The notes below the pieces were generated by a model. The model worked only from the letters and a program-made list of their open reading frames with translations. It did not search any database and had not been told where the DNA came from. From positions 744,001 through 808,000 of the forward strand of contig CAWCPQ010000001.1 of NCBI GenBank assembly GCA_963797535.1: a stretch of 64,000 nucleotides of DNA. Reading direction: 5' to 3'. Positions within the stretch are counted from its first letter, which is position 1, and every line of letters begins with the position of its first letter. Positions 33,370 through 41,484 of this stretch are shown here, one piece after another. Made by a program: the position numbers and the translations under genes. Source of the stretch: JAWWOL01 sp963797535 (GTDB lineage Bacteria; Actinomycetota; Actinomycetes; JAWWOL01).

Positions 33370-34812
33370 TCACGCCGTCCACACCGGGGCAGCATCGGCG
33401 GGTCGACCACGGCGGTGGGGGCTGTCGGCCTCACGGGCGGCGGCGGCGAGGCGTTCGACCGCTCCGACGAGCTGGTCCTCGGCCAAGGTGTACGGCAGTC
33501 GCAGGAAACGGTCGTGGGTCCCGCGCAACGCAAACCGTGTGCCGGGGGTGACCCGCACCCCGTGCTGGCGCGCCGCGTCGGCCAACCGGGTGCTGCTCTG
33601 GCCAGCGCCGAGGTCGACCCAGGTGACCAGTCCTCCGGCCGGACGGTGGAAGGTCCAGTCCGGCGCGTGCGCCGCGAGGGCGGCGTAGAGCCTGGCCCGA
33701 CGCGGTCGTAGCATCGCCCGTCGCTCCGCCAGCAGCGCGTCGAAGCGCTGGAGCACCTGTTCGGTGACGAGCTGCTCGAGCACGGGGGTGCTGGAGTCGA
33801 GGCTGGTTCGGCCGGTGGCGATCCGGCGTACGAGGTCGGGGGAGGCCCGCAGCCAGCCCACCCGCAGCCCGGCCCAGACGCTCTTGCTGAACGAGCCCAG
33901 TGTGACCACCCGGTCGGAGGCGCCGTAGTGCCCCAGCGGTCTGGCCGGCTTGGCGTCCTGGTCGAGCGCGAGCTCGCGGAACGTCTCATCGGCTACGACC
34001 AGCGTCGACGGTGGCAGCGCGAGCAACAGCTCCCGTCTCGCCGCGGCGCCGGCGCTGAACCCGGTCGGGTTCTGGTAGTCAGGCGTGACGTGCGCGAGCA
34101 CCGGCGGGGCAGTTCCACGAGTGGCCTTCACCGCCGACAGGTCCCAGCCCTGCGCGGACACACCGATGGGGCCGATCCGGGTGCGCTGGGCTCGGGCGGC
34201 GTCCACGACCGCCGGATAGGTGGGCGACTCCACGAGCACCCGGTCGCCTGGCGCGGTCAGGGTGCGCAGCAGCAGGTTCCAGCCGTGCAGCGCACCCTGG
34301 GTCACCAGGATCTGGTCCGGTACGGTGCGCAACCCGCGCTCAGTGAGGTGGCCCGCGATGGCTCGCCGCAGCGAGGGGATGCCCAGCGGGTGCAGCCCGT
34401 GCCCCGCCATCAATGGCGGCAGCTCGGCAGCGGCGAGGGCCGCCAGCTCGGGCAGCGACGCCGGTGCCTGCAGAGCGGCGATCGTCAGGTCGAGCAGGCC
34501 GTTGTCGTGCCCGAGCTTGGTGCCGTCCGGCCGGGCGGGGTTCGAGGTCGGGACGCTGGCCCTGGTGCCGCCGCCGTGGTCACTGACCAGATAGCCCTCC
34601 TGCCGCAGTCGACGGTAGGCAGTGCTGACCGTCGAGCGGCTGACGCCCAGCGAGGTCGACAGGTCGCGTTCGGACGCGACCCGCGCGCCCACCACGAGAC
34701 GGCCGTCCAGGATGAGCGACCTGATGCCGGTCGACACGGCCCGGTTGGCGTCGTCGCGGTCGAGCAGCGGTGCCAGCAGCAGGCCCAGGTTGGCAGCGCG
34801 GCCCTCGTCCAT
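33370..34812 (-). CDS. MocR-family regulator (GntR HTH + aminotransferase domain)
   Basis: A 480-residue regulator. The N-terminal winged helix (residues 15-80) has VASERDLSTSLGVSRSTVST and LRQEGYLVSDHGGGT; a fold-type I aminotransferase-like domain follows with VTPDYQNPTGFS (Asn), ETFRELAL and the PLP lysine in SFSKSVWAGLRVGWL. It is divergent from a YczE-type membrane protein gene, the pairing known from MocR/YczR literature, and a near-perfect 24-bp palindrome lies between them. PLP or a PLP-amino-acid adduct is the likely effector. ATG 34812 gives the natural N-terminus. Confidence 0.92.
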   Translation of the reverse strand: MDEGRAANLGLLLAPLLDRDDANRAVSTGIRSLILDGRLVVGARVASERDLSTSLGVSRSTVSTAYRRLRQEGYLVSDHGGGTRASVPTSNPARPDGTKLGHDNGLLDLTIAALQAPASLPELAALAAAELPPLMAGHGLHPLGIPSLRRAIAGHLTERGLRTVPDQILVTQGALHGWNLLLRTLTAPGDRVLVESPTYPAVVDAARAQRTRIGPIGVSAQGWDLSAVKATRGTAPPVLAHVTPDYQNPTGFSAGAAARRELLLALPPSTLVVADETFRELALDQDAKPARPLGHYGASDRVVTLGSFSKSVWAGLRVGWLRASPDLVRRIATGRTSLDSSTPVLEQLVTEQVLQRFDALLAERRAMLRPRRARLYAALAAHAPDWTFHRPAGGLVTWVDLGAGQSSTRLADAARQHGVRVTPGTRFALRGTHDRFLRLPYTLAEDQLVGAVERLAAAAREADSPHRRGRPADAAPVWTA

Positions 34813-34832
34813 GGCAGTCCACCTCGACTCAC

Positions 34833-34856
34833 TTGGTCTGGTCCGGAACAGACCAA
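34833..34856. promoter_or_regulatory. palindromic operator between mocR-type gene and yczE
   Basis: TTGGTCTG (34833-34840) and CAGACCAA (34849-34856) are perfect inverted arms, and the centre contains the palindrome TCCGGA, so 22 of 24 bases are symmetric. It sits 21 bases upstream of the regulator start and 30 bases upstream of the yczE start, the right place to control both divergent promoters. Confidence 0.7.
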
Positions 34857-34885
34857 CTGTCCATCGAGCATGCCACGGTCGATGG

Positions 34886-35473
34886 ATGGCGCACACCCGG
34901 TCCCTGCGGTTCTCGCTCCTGATCCTCGGGCTCGTCCTTTACGGGCTCAGCGATGGTCTGCTCGTGCTCGCGGGCCTGGGCCTGGACCCTTGGGACGTTG
35001 CGCACCAGGGCCTGAGCCGATCCTTCGGCGGTCAGGTCGGCACGTGGAGCTGCATCGTGGGCGCGGTTGTGCTGCTCGGCTGGATCCCGCTGCGGCAGAA
35101 GCCCGGCATCGGCACGCTCACCAACGTGATCCTGATCGGGGTCGTTCTCAACGTAAGCCTCGCTCTCATCCCGCGGCCGCACGGCCTCGCCGCACAGGTG
35201 GTCGTGATGCTTGCCGCGGTCGGACTGAACGCGGTCGCCACCGGGCTCTACATCGGAGCGGGTCTCGGTCCCGGACCCCGCGACGGTCTGATGACCGGGA
35301 TCGCCGCACGAGGACACTCGGTCCGGCTGGTGCGCACGGCAATCGAGCTGAGCGTCCTGGCCGTCGGTTGGTCGCTCGGCGGTGCTGTCGGGCTGGGAAC
35401 GGTCGTGTATGCGCTGGCAATCGGGCCGCTGGTGCACGTCACGCTGCCGCTGCTTCGGCCCGCAATTCGATAA
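34886..35473 (+). CDS. yczE: YczE/YyaS/YitT-family membrane protein
   Basis: A 195-residue protein with about five transmembrane helices: LRFSLLILGLVLYGLSDGLL, the GLDPWDVAHQGLS loop characteristic of YczE, VVMLAAVGLNAVATGLYIG and the second signature GLGPGPRDGLMTGIAARG. ATG 34886 starts directly at the first helix; the longer frame upstream is spurious. YczE-family transporters are functionally unassigned, but their repeated pairing with MocR regulators implies a substrate linked to the regulator's effector. Confidence 0.88.
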   Translation: MAHTRSLRFSLLILGLVLYGLSDGLLVLAGLGLDPWDVAHQGLSRSFGGQVGTWSCIVGAVVLLGWIPLRQKPGIGTLTNVILIGVVLNVSLALIPRPHGLAAQVVVMLAAVGLNAVATGLYIGAGLGPGPRDGLMTGIAARGHSVRLVRTAIELSVLAVGWSLGGAVGLGTVVYALAIGPLVHVTLPLLRPAIR

Positions 35474-35477
35474 CGGT

Positions 35478-35490
35478 AATGATTGTCATG
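35478..35490 (+). promoter_or_regulatory. Zur-like box upstream of the ZIP-zur operon
   Basis: The core AATGATTGTCAT (35478-35489) contains the inverted repeat ATGA-TTG-TCAT and closely resembles the AATGATTTTCAT core of actinobacterial Zur sites. It lies about 20 bases before the ZIP transporter ATG and would overlap the promoter. Zinc-dependent repression by the co-transcribed Zur is the expected outcome. Confidence 0.65.
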
Positions 35491-35507
35491 TTGGTAGAGT
35501 GTCAGCC

Positions 35508-36233
35508 ATGGCAATGGTGCTCGCAGTCGGGACGTTCTTCTCGACGTCCCTCGGCGGCTTGTTCGCGCTCAGGCACCGGGACCGACTGCACCTGATTCTC
35601 GGCTTCAGCGCCGGCGTGATCCTCGGAGTGGTGGCGTTCGACCTGCTGCCGGAGATCTCGGCGCTGTCGGAGTCGACCCACATCTCGTTCACAACGCCGA
35701 TGATTGCCCTGGTCTGCGGCTTCCTCGGCTTTCACATCGTCGAGAAGGGCCTGCTGCTGCACAACGCGCACGAGGGTGAGTACGGCAACCACCACCATCC
35801 GACGGTGGGCGTCGTGTCGGCGCTCGCCCTGGCCGGCCACAGCTTCGCCGACGGCGTCGCGATCGGTCTGGCGTTCCAGGTAAGCCATGCCGTGGGCTGG
35901 ACGGTCGGCATCGCCGTGCTCGGCCACGACTTCGCCGACGGTCTCAACACGGTCTCGCTGATGCTCGCCAACGGCAACGACCGGGCAAGGGCGCTCAGGC
36001 TGCTGGCGCTGGACGCGCTGACGCCTCTGGCCGGAGTGGCCGTGACCCTGTTCTTCACCGTGCCGGACAGCGGGTTGTTGATCTACCTCGGTGTCTTCGC
36101 CGGATTCCTGCTCTACATCGGCGCCAGCGACGTGCTGCCGGAAGCGCACGCGAAGCACCCGTCCCGACTGACGTTGGTCTTCACGGTGCTGGGCGCCACG
36201 CTCATGTACTTCCTGATCCAGGCCATCTCGTGA
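35508..36233 (+). CDS. ZIP-family metal transporter
   Basis: A 241-residue membrane transporter with about eight helices. The metal-binding histidines of helices 4 and 5 are in ALAGHSFADGVAIGLAFQ and VLGHDFADGLNTVSLML, and a cytoplasmic histidine-rich loop (HNAHEGEYGNHHHP) lies between helices 3 and 4. It probably imports zinc. ATG 35508 follows a Zur-like box; the open frame upstream overlaps yczE and is not used. The zur gene follows 10 bases later. Confidence 0.88.
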   Translation: MAMVLAVGTFFSTSLGGLFALRHRDRLHLILGFSAGVILGVVAFDLLPEISALSESTHISFTTPMIALVCGFLGFHIVEKGLLLHNAHEGEYGNHHHPTVGVVSALALAGHSFADGVAIGLAFQVSHAVGWTVGIAVLGHDFADGLNTVSLMLANGNDRARALRLLALDALTPLAGVAVTLFFTVPDSGLLIYLGVFAGFLLYIGASDVLPEAHAKHPSRLTLVFTVLGATLMYFLIQAIS

Positions 36234-36243
36234 GGGGGAAGCG

Positions 36244-36615
36244 GTGACCAAGGGACAGCGCGCCGTACTCGATGCTCTGCAGGGCGAGGCCGGCTTCCTT
36301 GCCGCGCAGGACATCCACGCCCGCCTTCGCGCCCAGGGCAGTCCGGTCGGACTGACCAGCGTCTACCGCGCCGCCCAGGCACTGCGGGACGCCGGCAAGA
36401 TCGACGAGGCGCGGTTGCCGAGCGGTGAGCTCGGCTACCGCTTGTGCGACACGATGAAGCACCACCATCACCTCATGTGCACCGTCTGCGGGGCGACCGT
36501 GGAGATCGAGGCCACCAACGTCGAGCGCTGGATCGGCACGGTCGCGGCGTCGCACGGCTACACCCCCAGCGACCACACGATCGAGATCCTCGGCACCTGC
36601 CCGGTGCACAGCTGA
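36244..36615 (+). CDS. zur: Fur-family zinc uptake regulator
   Basis: A 123-residue Fur-family repressor: winged helix (residues 5-65, VGLTSVYRAAQALRDAGKID), hinge HHHHLMCTVCG with histidine ligands and the first CxxC, and a C-terminal dimerisation domain. The second structural motif, usually CxxC near the end, here reads TCPVHS, so one cysteine is replaced by histidine. Its position after a ZIP gene and a Zur-like box identifies it as Zur rather than Fur or PerR. Length is typical of actinobacterial Zur. Confidence 0.9.
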   Translation: MTKGQRAVLDALQGEAGFLAAQDIHARLRAQGSPVGLTSVYRAAQALRDAGKIDEARLPSGELGYRLCDTMKHHHHLMCTVCGATVEIEATNVERWIGTVAASHGYTPSDHTIEILGTCPVHS

Positions 36616-36625
36616 CCGGCGTGCG

Positions 36626-37384
36626 CTAGTTCTGGGTCAGCGTCGCCAGGGTTGAGATCGTCCACTGATCCGCGAGCAGCAGGTCCACTGACTCGACGAA
36701 CGTGTCAGCGGTACGCCACGGCCCGACGTCACCAAAGCTGTCGGCGGCATCGGCGTGCTCACCGGTGCGCACCCTGATGCAGCGCATCCCGGCAGCGGCC
36801 GCCCCTGCCACGTCCTGGCCCGGCCGGTCGCCGATGTGAACGGCCTCGTCCGCGGTCACCCCGGCAAGTTCCAGCGCGCGCAGAAACCCTGCTGGACTGG
36901 GCTTTCGGGTCGCAGTGCCGCCGATCTCGTCCGAGACGACGACCTCGTCCACCAGCATGGCAAGGCCGAGCCGCGCGATCTTTCCGCGCTGGATGATGGG
37001 GTTGCCGTCCGTGACGACCACCAGTCGCAGACCGGCCGACCGCAGGCGTACCAAGGCGTCATGCACGCCGGGGTAGAGGCTGAGGATCGGCGGCGACCAC
37101 TGGATGAACACGGTCACGAGTGAGGTGAGCAGGGCGTCGGCGTCGTCGACACCGACGGCGATCAGCGCCCGGTCGATGACGCCGCCCATGTCCGAACCGT
37201 CGGCAGCGCAGGCAACGAGGGCCTCGTGCAGGGCCGCAGCGTTGATGCCGAACGCACCAGCTGCGTTCGCCACCGCACGCCAGGCGCCGTCCAGCCAGGC
37301 GGACTGGGCGAACAGCGTGTCGTCGAGGTCGAGCGTCACCGCGCGCAGGGGCGGCTGGGTGGCTTCCTCGTCGTTGGACGGCAC
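36626..37384 (-). CDS. HAD-superfamily hydrolase
   Basis: A 252-residue phosphatase-like protein. Motif I is VTLDLDDTLFA (DxDxT), motif II LVVVTDGN, motif III the Lys in ATRKPSPAGF and motif IV HIGDRPGQDVAGAAAAG, all intact. The helical cap between motifs I and II fits subfamily IA. The frame extends to a TTG at 37426 touching the iclR stop; I prefer GTG 37384 because the sequence before it is low-complexity and not family-like. It lies downstream of the iclR-type gene in the same direction; the substrate is unknown. Confidence 0.85.
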   Translation of the reverse strand: MPSNDEEATQPPLRAVTLDLDDTLFAQSAWLDGAWRAVANAAGAFGINAAALHEALVACAADGSDMGGVIDRALIAVGVDDADALLTSLVTVFIQWSPPILSLYPGVHDALVRLRSAGLRLVVVTDGNPIIQRGKIARLGLAMLVDEVVVSDEIGGTATRKPSPAGFLRALELAGVTADEAVHIGDRPGQDVAGAAAAGMRCIRVRTGEHADAADSFGDVGPWRTADTFVESVDLLLADQWTISTLATLTQN

Positions 37385-37426
37385 ACAGGATCTGTCGGAA
37401 CGGGCCCGCGGCTGCTGAAGGACCAA

Positions 37427-38194
37427 TCAGCCGACGGCGCGGCCACTGATCCGCCTCGACATCTCGCCGGCAGTACGGGACACCTTGGCCGCCAGCGCAG
37501 TTCGGTCGTCCGGTCCGAGGTCAGCGCTGGGAAACGTGACGGCGACGCCCGCGACCGGGTGCCCGTTGTGGTCCAGCACCGCAGCGGCGACGGAGGCGAA
37601 GTCGGGCGTGACCGAGCCGTCCTCGTTCGCGTAGCCGGTTGCCCGTACCCGCTGCAGGACCGCGCGCAGCTCCGACAGTGAGGACGGGCCAACGCCGTGA
37701 CGTTGGACGAACACGTCCTTCGCCGGGAACAGGGCCCGCAGCTGGGCGGCCGGCAGTGCCGCCAGCATCGCGAGGCCGCTCGCGGTCAGCTGGGCCGGCA
37801 GTCGAACCCCGACATCCGTGACCAGGGACGGCCGACCGGGGGCGCGCTCCTCGAGCAGGTAGAGGACGTCGCGACCGTGCAGCACGGCGAGGTGGGCGTT
37901 GTGGGTCGTGCTGTCGACGAGGCGGGTCAGCAGCGGCCGCCCGGCGCGTTGCAGCGGGGCCTGCCGGGCGTAGGCCGAGCCGAGCTCGAACGCCGCGACG
38001 CCCAGCCCGTACCGCCGCTGCTCGGGCAGGTGGACGACGAAACCGTTGTCGACCAGCACCTTGAGCAGGTGGTAGACGCTGGAACGAGGGAGGCCGAGGT
38101 CGCGCGCGATCGCGGCTGCCGGCTGAGGCTCCGTGTGCCGGGCCAGCAGGCGCAGGACCGCCAGGGCATGGGCGGCTGCAGCGGCGTTGGCCAT
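37427..38194 (-). CDS. IclR-family regulator, likely histidine-utilisation regulator
   Basis: A 255-residue regulator: N-terminal winged helix (residues 5-65, AAIARDLGLPRSSVYHLLKV) and a C-terminal IclR effector domain (about 80-250) with HLAVLHGRDVLYLLEER and VRATGYANEDGSVTPDFASV. It is divergent from hutH, with an 18-bp palindrome between the two, so it is the probable controller of the hut operon; repression relieved by urocanate would be analogous to other Hut systems but is inference. ATG 38194 gives the family N-terminus. Confidence 0.88.
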   Translation of the reverse strand: MANAAAAAHALAVLRLLARHTEPQPAAAIARDLGLPRSSVYHLLKVLVDNGFVVHLPEQRRYGLGVAAFELGSAYARQAPLQRAGRPLLTRLVDSTTHNAHLAVLHGRDVLYLLEERAPGRPSLVTDVGVRLPAQLTASGLAMLAALPAAQLRALFPAKDVFVQRHGVGPSSLSELRAVLQRVRATGYANEDGSVTPDFASVAAAVLDHNGHPVAGVAVTFPSADLGPDDRTALAAKVSRTAGEMSRRISGRAVG

Positions 38195-38201
38195 GACCCA
38201 G

Positions 38202-38219
38202 TGTCTCAGATCCGAGACA
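38202..38219. promoter_or_regulatory. palindromic operator between iclR-type gene and hutH
   Basis: TGTCTC-aGATCc-GAGACA (38202-38219): 6-bp arms with a palindromic GATC centre, 16 of 18 bases symmetric. It starts 8 bases upstream of the regulator ATG and lies about 55 bases upstream of hutH. A TAGATC -10-like hexamer for hutH follows immediately (38221-38226). Confidence 0.65.
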
Positions 38220-38272
38220 ATAGATCGTCGACGGCTGTAGCCGCGGGCAGCCCCGAAGCATGGAATGGGGTG

Positions 38273-39814
38273 ATGCAGACCTCGCCAGCCACCGTGACCG
38301 TCGGAATCGGCCCGGTGGATCCCGGCGCGGTGGTGGCGGTGGCCCGCTTTGGCGCGGCGGTGACGCTGTCCGAGGAGTCCCTCGCCGAGATCCGGCGCAG
38401 CCGCGCGCTGGTGGATGCGCTGGCCGGCGACACCGAACCTCATTACGGGATCTCCACCGGCTTCGGCGCGTTGGCCAACCGGCACATCCCGGTCGAGCTG
38501 CGCCAACAGCTGCAGGCATCTCTCGTCCGATCGCACTCCGCGGGCACCGGTCCCGAGGTCGAGCGCGAGGTGGTCCGGGCGCTGATGCTGCTGCGGCTGT
38601 CGACGCTGGCGACCGGACGAACGGGGGTACGGGAGGAGACGGCGCTGGCCTACGCTGCACTGCTCAACGCCGGCATCACGCCGGTGGTGCACGAGTACGG
38701 CAGCCTCGGCTGCTCCGGTGACCTTGCCCCGCTGGCCCACTGTGCGCTGGCGGTGATGGGGGAGGGGCCCGTACGAGACTCCTCCGGTGCCGTTGTTCCA
38801 GCAGCAGAAGCGCTGGCCGCGGCGGGCATCCGGCCGGTGGTGCTGAGGGAGAAGGAAGGTCTGGCCCTGATCAACGGCACCGACGGCATGCTCGGGATGC
38901 TGGTCCTGGCTCTGCACGACCTGCGGCTGCTGCTCGACACCGCCGACGTGACAGCCGCGATGAGCGTCGAGGGGCTGCTCGGGACCGACGCGGTCTTCGC
39001 CGATGACCTGCAGGCACTGCGCCCCCACCCGGGTCAGGCCGTCTCCGCAGCGACGATGAGATCGGTGCTGGCCGGCTCACCCATCATGGAGAGCCACCGC
39101 GGGCCCGGCTGTACGCGAGTGCAGGACGCCTACTCGCTGCGGTGCGCGCCGCAGGTCACGGGCGCGGCCCGCGACACCGTCGAGTACGCGGCTGCCGTTG
39201 CTGCTCGCGAACTTGCTGCTGCCGTGGACAACCCGGTCATCACACTGGACGGCCGGGTGGAGTCCAACGGGAACTTCCACGGTGCTCCGGTCGCCTACGC
39301 TCTCGACTTCCTGGCCATCGTCGCGGCCGATGTCGCGTCGATGGCCGAGCGGCGAACCGACCGGTTCCTCGACGTCTCACGCAACGGTGGCCTGCATGCC
39401 TTTCTGGCCGACGACCCTGGCGTCGACAGCGGCTACATGATTGCGCAGTACACCCAGGCGGCCATCGTCTCCGAGCTCAAACGGCTGGCGGCACCGGCAA
39501 GCGTCGACTCGATCCCGAGCTCGGCGATGCAGGAGGACCACGTCTCGATGGGCTGGTCGGCCGCCCGCAAGCTGCGCAGGTCGGTGGACGGGCTGAGCCG
39601 GGTGCTCGCTGTCGAGCTGCTGACCGCGGCTCGGGGGATCGAGCTCCGCGCGCCGCTGCTGCCGGCTCCCGCCACCGCTGCGGTCATCGCCGGGCTGCGG
39701 CTCACGACCAGTGGGCCCGGCCCCGACCGGATGCTGTCGCCGGAGATCGAGGCAGCCACCGTGTTCGTCCGCGACGGCCAGGTAGTGCAGGCCGTCGAAC
39801 CGTTCCGTCACTGA
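38273..39814 (+). CDS. hutH: histidine ammonia-lyase
   Basis: A 513-residue enzyme that deaminates histidine to urocanate, first step of histidine breakdown. The MIO cofactor triad is C147-S148-G149 in YGSLGCSGDLAPLAH, the Cys-Ser-Gly variant allowed by the family pattern instead of Ala-Ser-Gly. HYGISTGFGALANRHI, VQDAYSLRCAPQV (active-site Tyr) and SSAMQEDHVSMG confirm the assignment. ATG 38273 follows the operator region; the long frame upstream is antisense to iclR. hutU follows after 11 bases. Confidence 0.95.
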   Translation: MQTSPATVTVGIGPVDPGAVVAVARFGAAVTLSEESLAEIRRSRALVDALAGDTEPHYGISTGFGALANRHIPVELRQQLQASLVRSHSAGTGPEVEREVVRALMLLRLSTLATGRTGVREETALAYAALLNAGITPVVHEYGSLGCSGDLAPLAHCALAVMGEGPVRDSSGAVVPAAEALAAAGIRPVVLREKEGLALINGTDGMLGMLVLALHDLRLLLDTADVTAAMSVEGLLGTDAVFADDLQALRPHPGQAVSAATMRSVLAGSPIMESHRGPGCTRVQDAYSLRCAPQVTGAARDTVEYAAAVAARELAAAVDNPVITLDGRVESNGNFHGAPVAYALDFLAIVAADVASMAERRTDRFLDVSRNGGLHAFLADDPGVDSGYMIAQYTQAAIVSELKRLAAPASVDSIPSSAMQEDHVSMGWSAARKLRRSVDGLSRVLAVELLTAARGIELRAPLLPAPATAAVIAGLRLTTSGPGPDRMLSPEIEAATVFVRDGQVVQAVEPFRH

Positions 39815-39825
39815 GGAGTCTCGCG

Positions 39826-41484
39826 ATGCAGGGTGCCCGTCCCGTCCGCGCCGCCAGGGGTTCGACGCTGACCGCGAAGTCGTGGCAGACCGAGGCGCCG
39901 ATGCGGATGCTGATGAACAACCTCGACCCGGAGAACGCCGAGCGGCCCGACGATCTCGTGGTCTACGGCGGCACCGGCAGGGCGGCGAGGGACTGGCGCT
40001 CGTACGACGCGATCGTCCGGACCCTGACCTCGCTCGAGGTGGACGAGACGCTGCTGGTGCAGTCCGGCCGGCCGGTCGGCGTGATGCGCACGCACGAGTG
40101 GGCGCCGCGGGTTCTCATCGCCAACTCCAACCTGGTGCCGGACTGGGCGACCTGGCCGGAGTTCCGCCGGCTGGAGAGCCTCGGGCTGACGATGTACGGG
40201 CAGATGACGGCGGGCTCCTGGATCTACATCGGCACCCAGGGGATCCTGCAGGGCACGTACGAGACCTTCGCCGCGGTGGCGGCGAAACGGTTCAACGGGA
40301 CGCTTGCCGGGACGCTGACGCTGACCGGCGGCTGCGGCGGCATGGGCGGCGCTCAACCGCTGGCGGTAACCCTCAACGGCGGCGTCTGCCTCATCGTGGA
40401 CGTCGACGAGTCGCACCTGCGACGTCGGGTCGATCACCGCTACCTCGATGAGCTGGCTCCGTCCCTGGACGAGGCCGTCTCCCAGTGCCTGCAGGCAAAG
40501 TCGGAGCGGCGGGCCGTGTCCGTCGGCGTCGTCGGCAACTGCGCCGAGGTTTTCCCCGAGCTGCTGCGGCGCGGTGTCGCCATCGATGTGGTGACCGACC
40601 AAACCTCGGCTCACGACCCGTTGTCCTACCTACCCGAAGGGGTCTCGCTGGACGAATGGTCTGATCTGGCCCGTACCAAGCCGGAGGACTTCACTGATCG
40701 GGCGCGGGTCTCGATGGCCCGCCACGTCGAGGCGATGGTCGGGTTCATGGACGCGGGCGCTGAGGTGTTCGACTACGGCAACTCGATCAGGGACGAAGCC
40801 AGGCAAGGCGGCTATGACCGGGCGTTCGCCTTCCCCGGCTTCGTGCCCGCGTACATCCGGCCGCTGTTCTGCGAGGGCAAGGGGCCGTTTCGCTGGGTGG
40901 CGCTGTCCGGCGAGGCCAAGGACATCCACACGACGGACCGCGCGGTGATGGACCTGTTCCCGGACAACGACCACCTGCAGCGCTGGATCAGAGCCGCTCA
41001 GGATCGCGTGACGTTCCAAGGACTTCCGGCCCGGATCTGCTGGCTGGGCTACGGCGAGCGGGACAAGGCGGGGGAGCGGTTCAACGAGCTGGTGGCATCG
41101 GGGGAGGTGTCGGCACCGATCGTCATCGGGCGCGATCATCTGGACTGCGGGTCCGTGGCTTCCCCGTACCGCGAGACCGAGTCGATGCTCGACGGCTCCG
41201 ACGCCGTCGCGGACTGGCCGCTGCTCAACGCCATGGTCAACGTCGCCTCTGGGGCGTCCTGGGTGTCGATCCACCACGGCGGTGGCGTGGGCATCGGCCG
41301 CTCGATCCACGCGGGACAGGTCACGGTTGCCGACGGGAGCGCCCTGGCGGCGGAGAAGCTCCGGCGAGTCCTGACCAATGATCCGGGCATGGGCGTCATC
41401 CGCCATGTCGACGCCGGCTACGCGGATGCCGTTACTGTGGCCGAAGCCTGTGGAGTTGCCGTACCGATGCTGGAGATGTCGTGA
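39826..41484 (+). CDS. hutU: urocanate hydratase
   Basis: A 552-residue NAD-dependent enzyme that converts urocanate to imidazolone propionate. Landmarks: VQSGRPVGVMRTHEWAPRVL, SWIYIGTQGILQGTYET, the glycine-rich TLTGGCGGMGGAQPLAV, VTDQTSAHDPLSYLP, and the active-site Cys in ARICWLGYGERDKAG. ATG 39826 has a GAGGAG ribosome binding site. Its stop overlaps the start of the M20 amidase gene by 4 bases (GTGA). Confidence 0.95.
   Translation: MQGARPVRAARGSTLTAKSWQTEAPMRMLMNNLDPENAERPDDLVVYGGTGRAARDWRSYDAIVRTLTSLEVDETLLVQSGRPVGVMRTHEWAPRVLIANSNLVPDWATWPEFRRLESLGLTMYGQMTAGSWIYIGTQGILQGTYETFAAVAAKRFNGTLAGTLTLTGGCGGMGGAQPLAVTLNGGVCLIVDVDESHLRRRVDHRYLDELAPSLDEAVSQCLQAKSERRAVSVGVVGNCAEVFPELLRRGVAIDVVTDQTSAHDPLSYLPEGVSLDEWSDLARTKPEDFTDRARVSMARHVEAMVGFMDAGAEVFDYGNSIRDEARQGGYDRAFAFPGFVPAYIRPLFCEGKGPFRWVALSGEAKDIHTTDRAVMDLFPDNDHLQRWIRAAQDRVTFQGLPARICWLGYGERDKAGERFNELVASGEVSAPIVIGRDHLDCGSVASPYRETESMLDGSDAVADWPLLNAMVNVASGASWVSIHHGGGVGIGRSIHAGQVTVADGSALAAEKLRRVLTNDPGMGVIRHVDAGYADAVTVAEACGVAVPMLEMS

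Noticed and set aside
36600..36630. Possible terminator between zur and the HAD hydrolase gene
   Set aside because: The genes end 10 bases apart and no inverted repeat of useful length is present.
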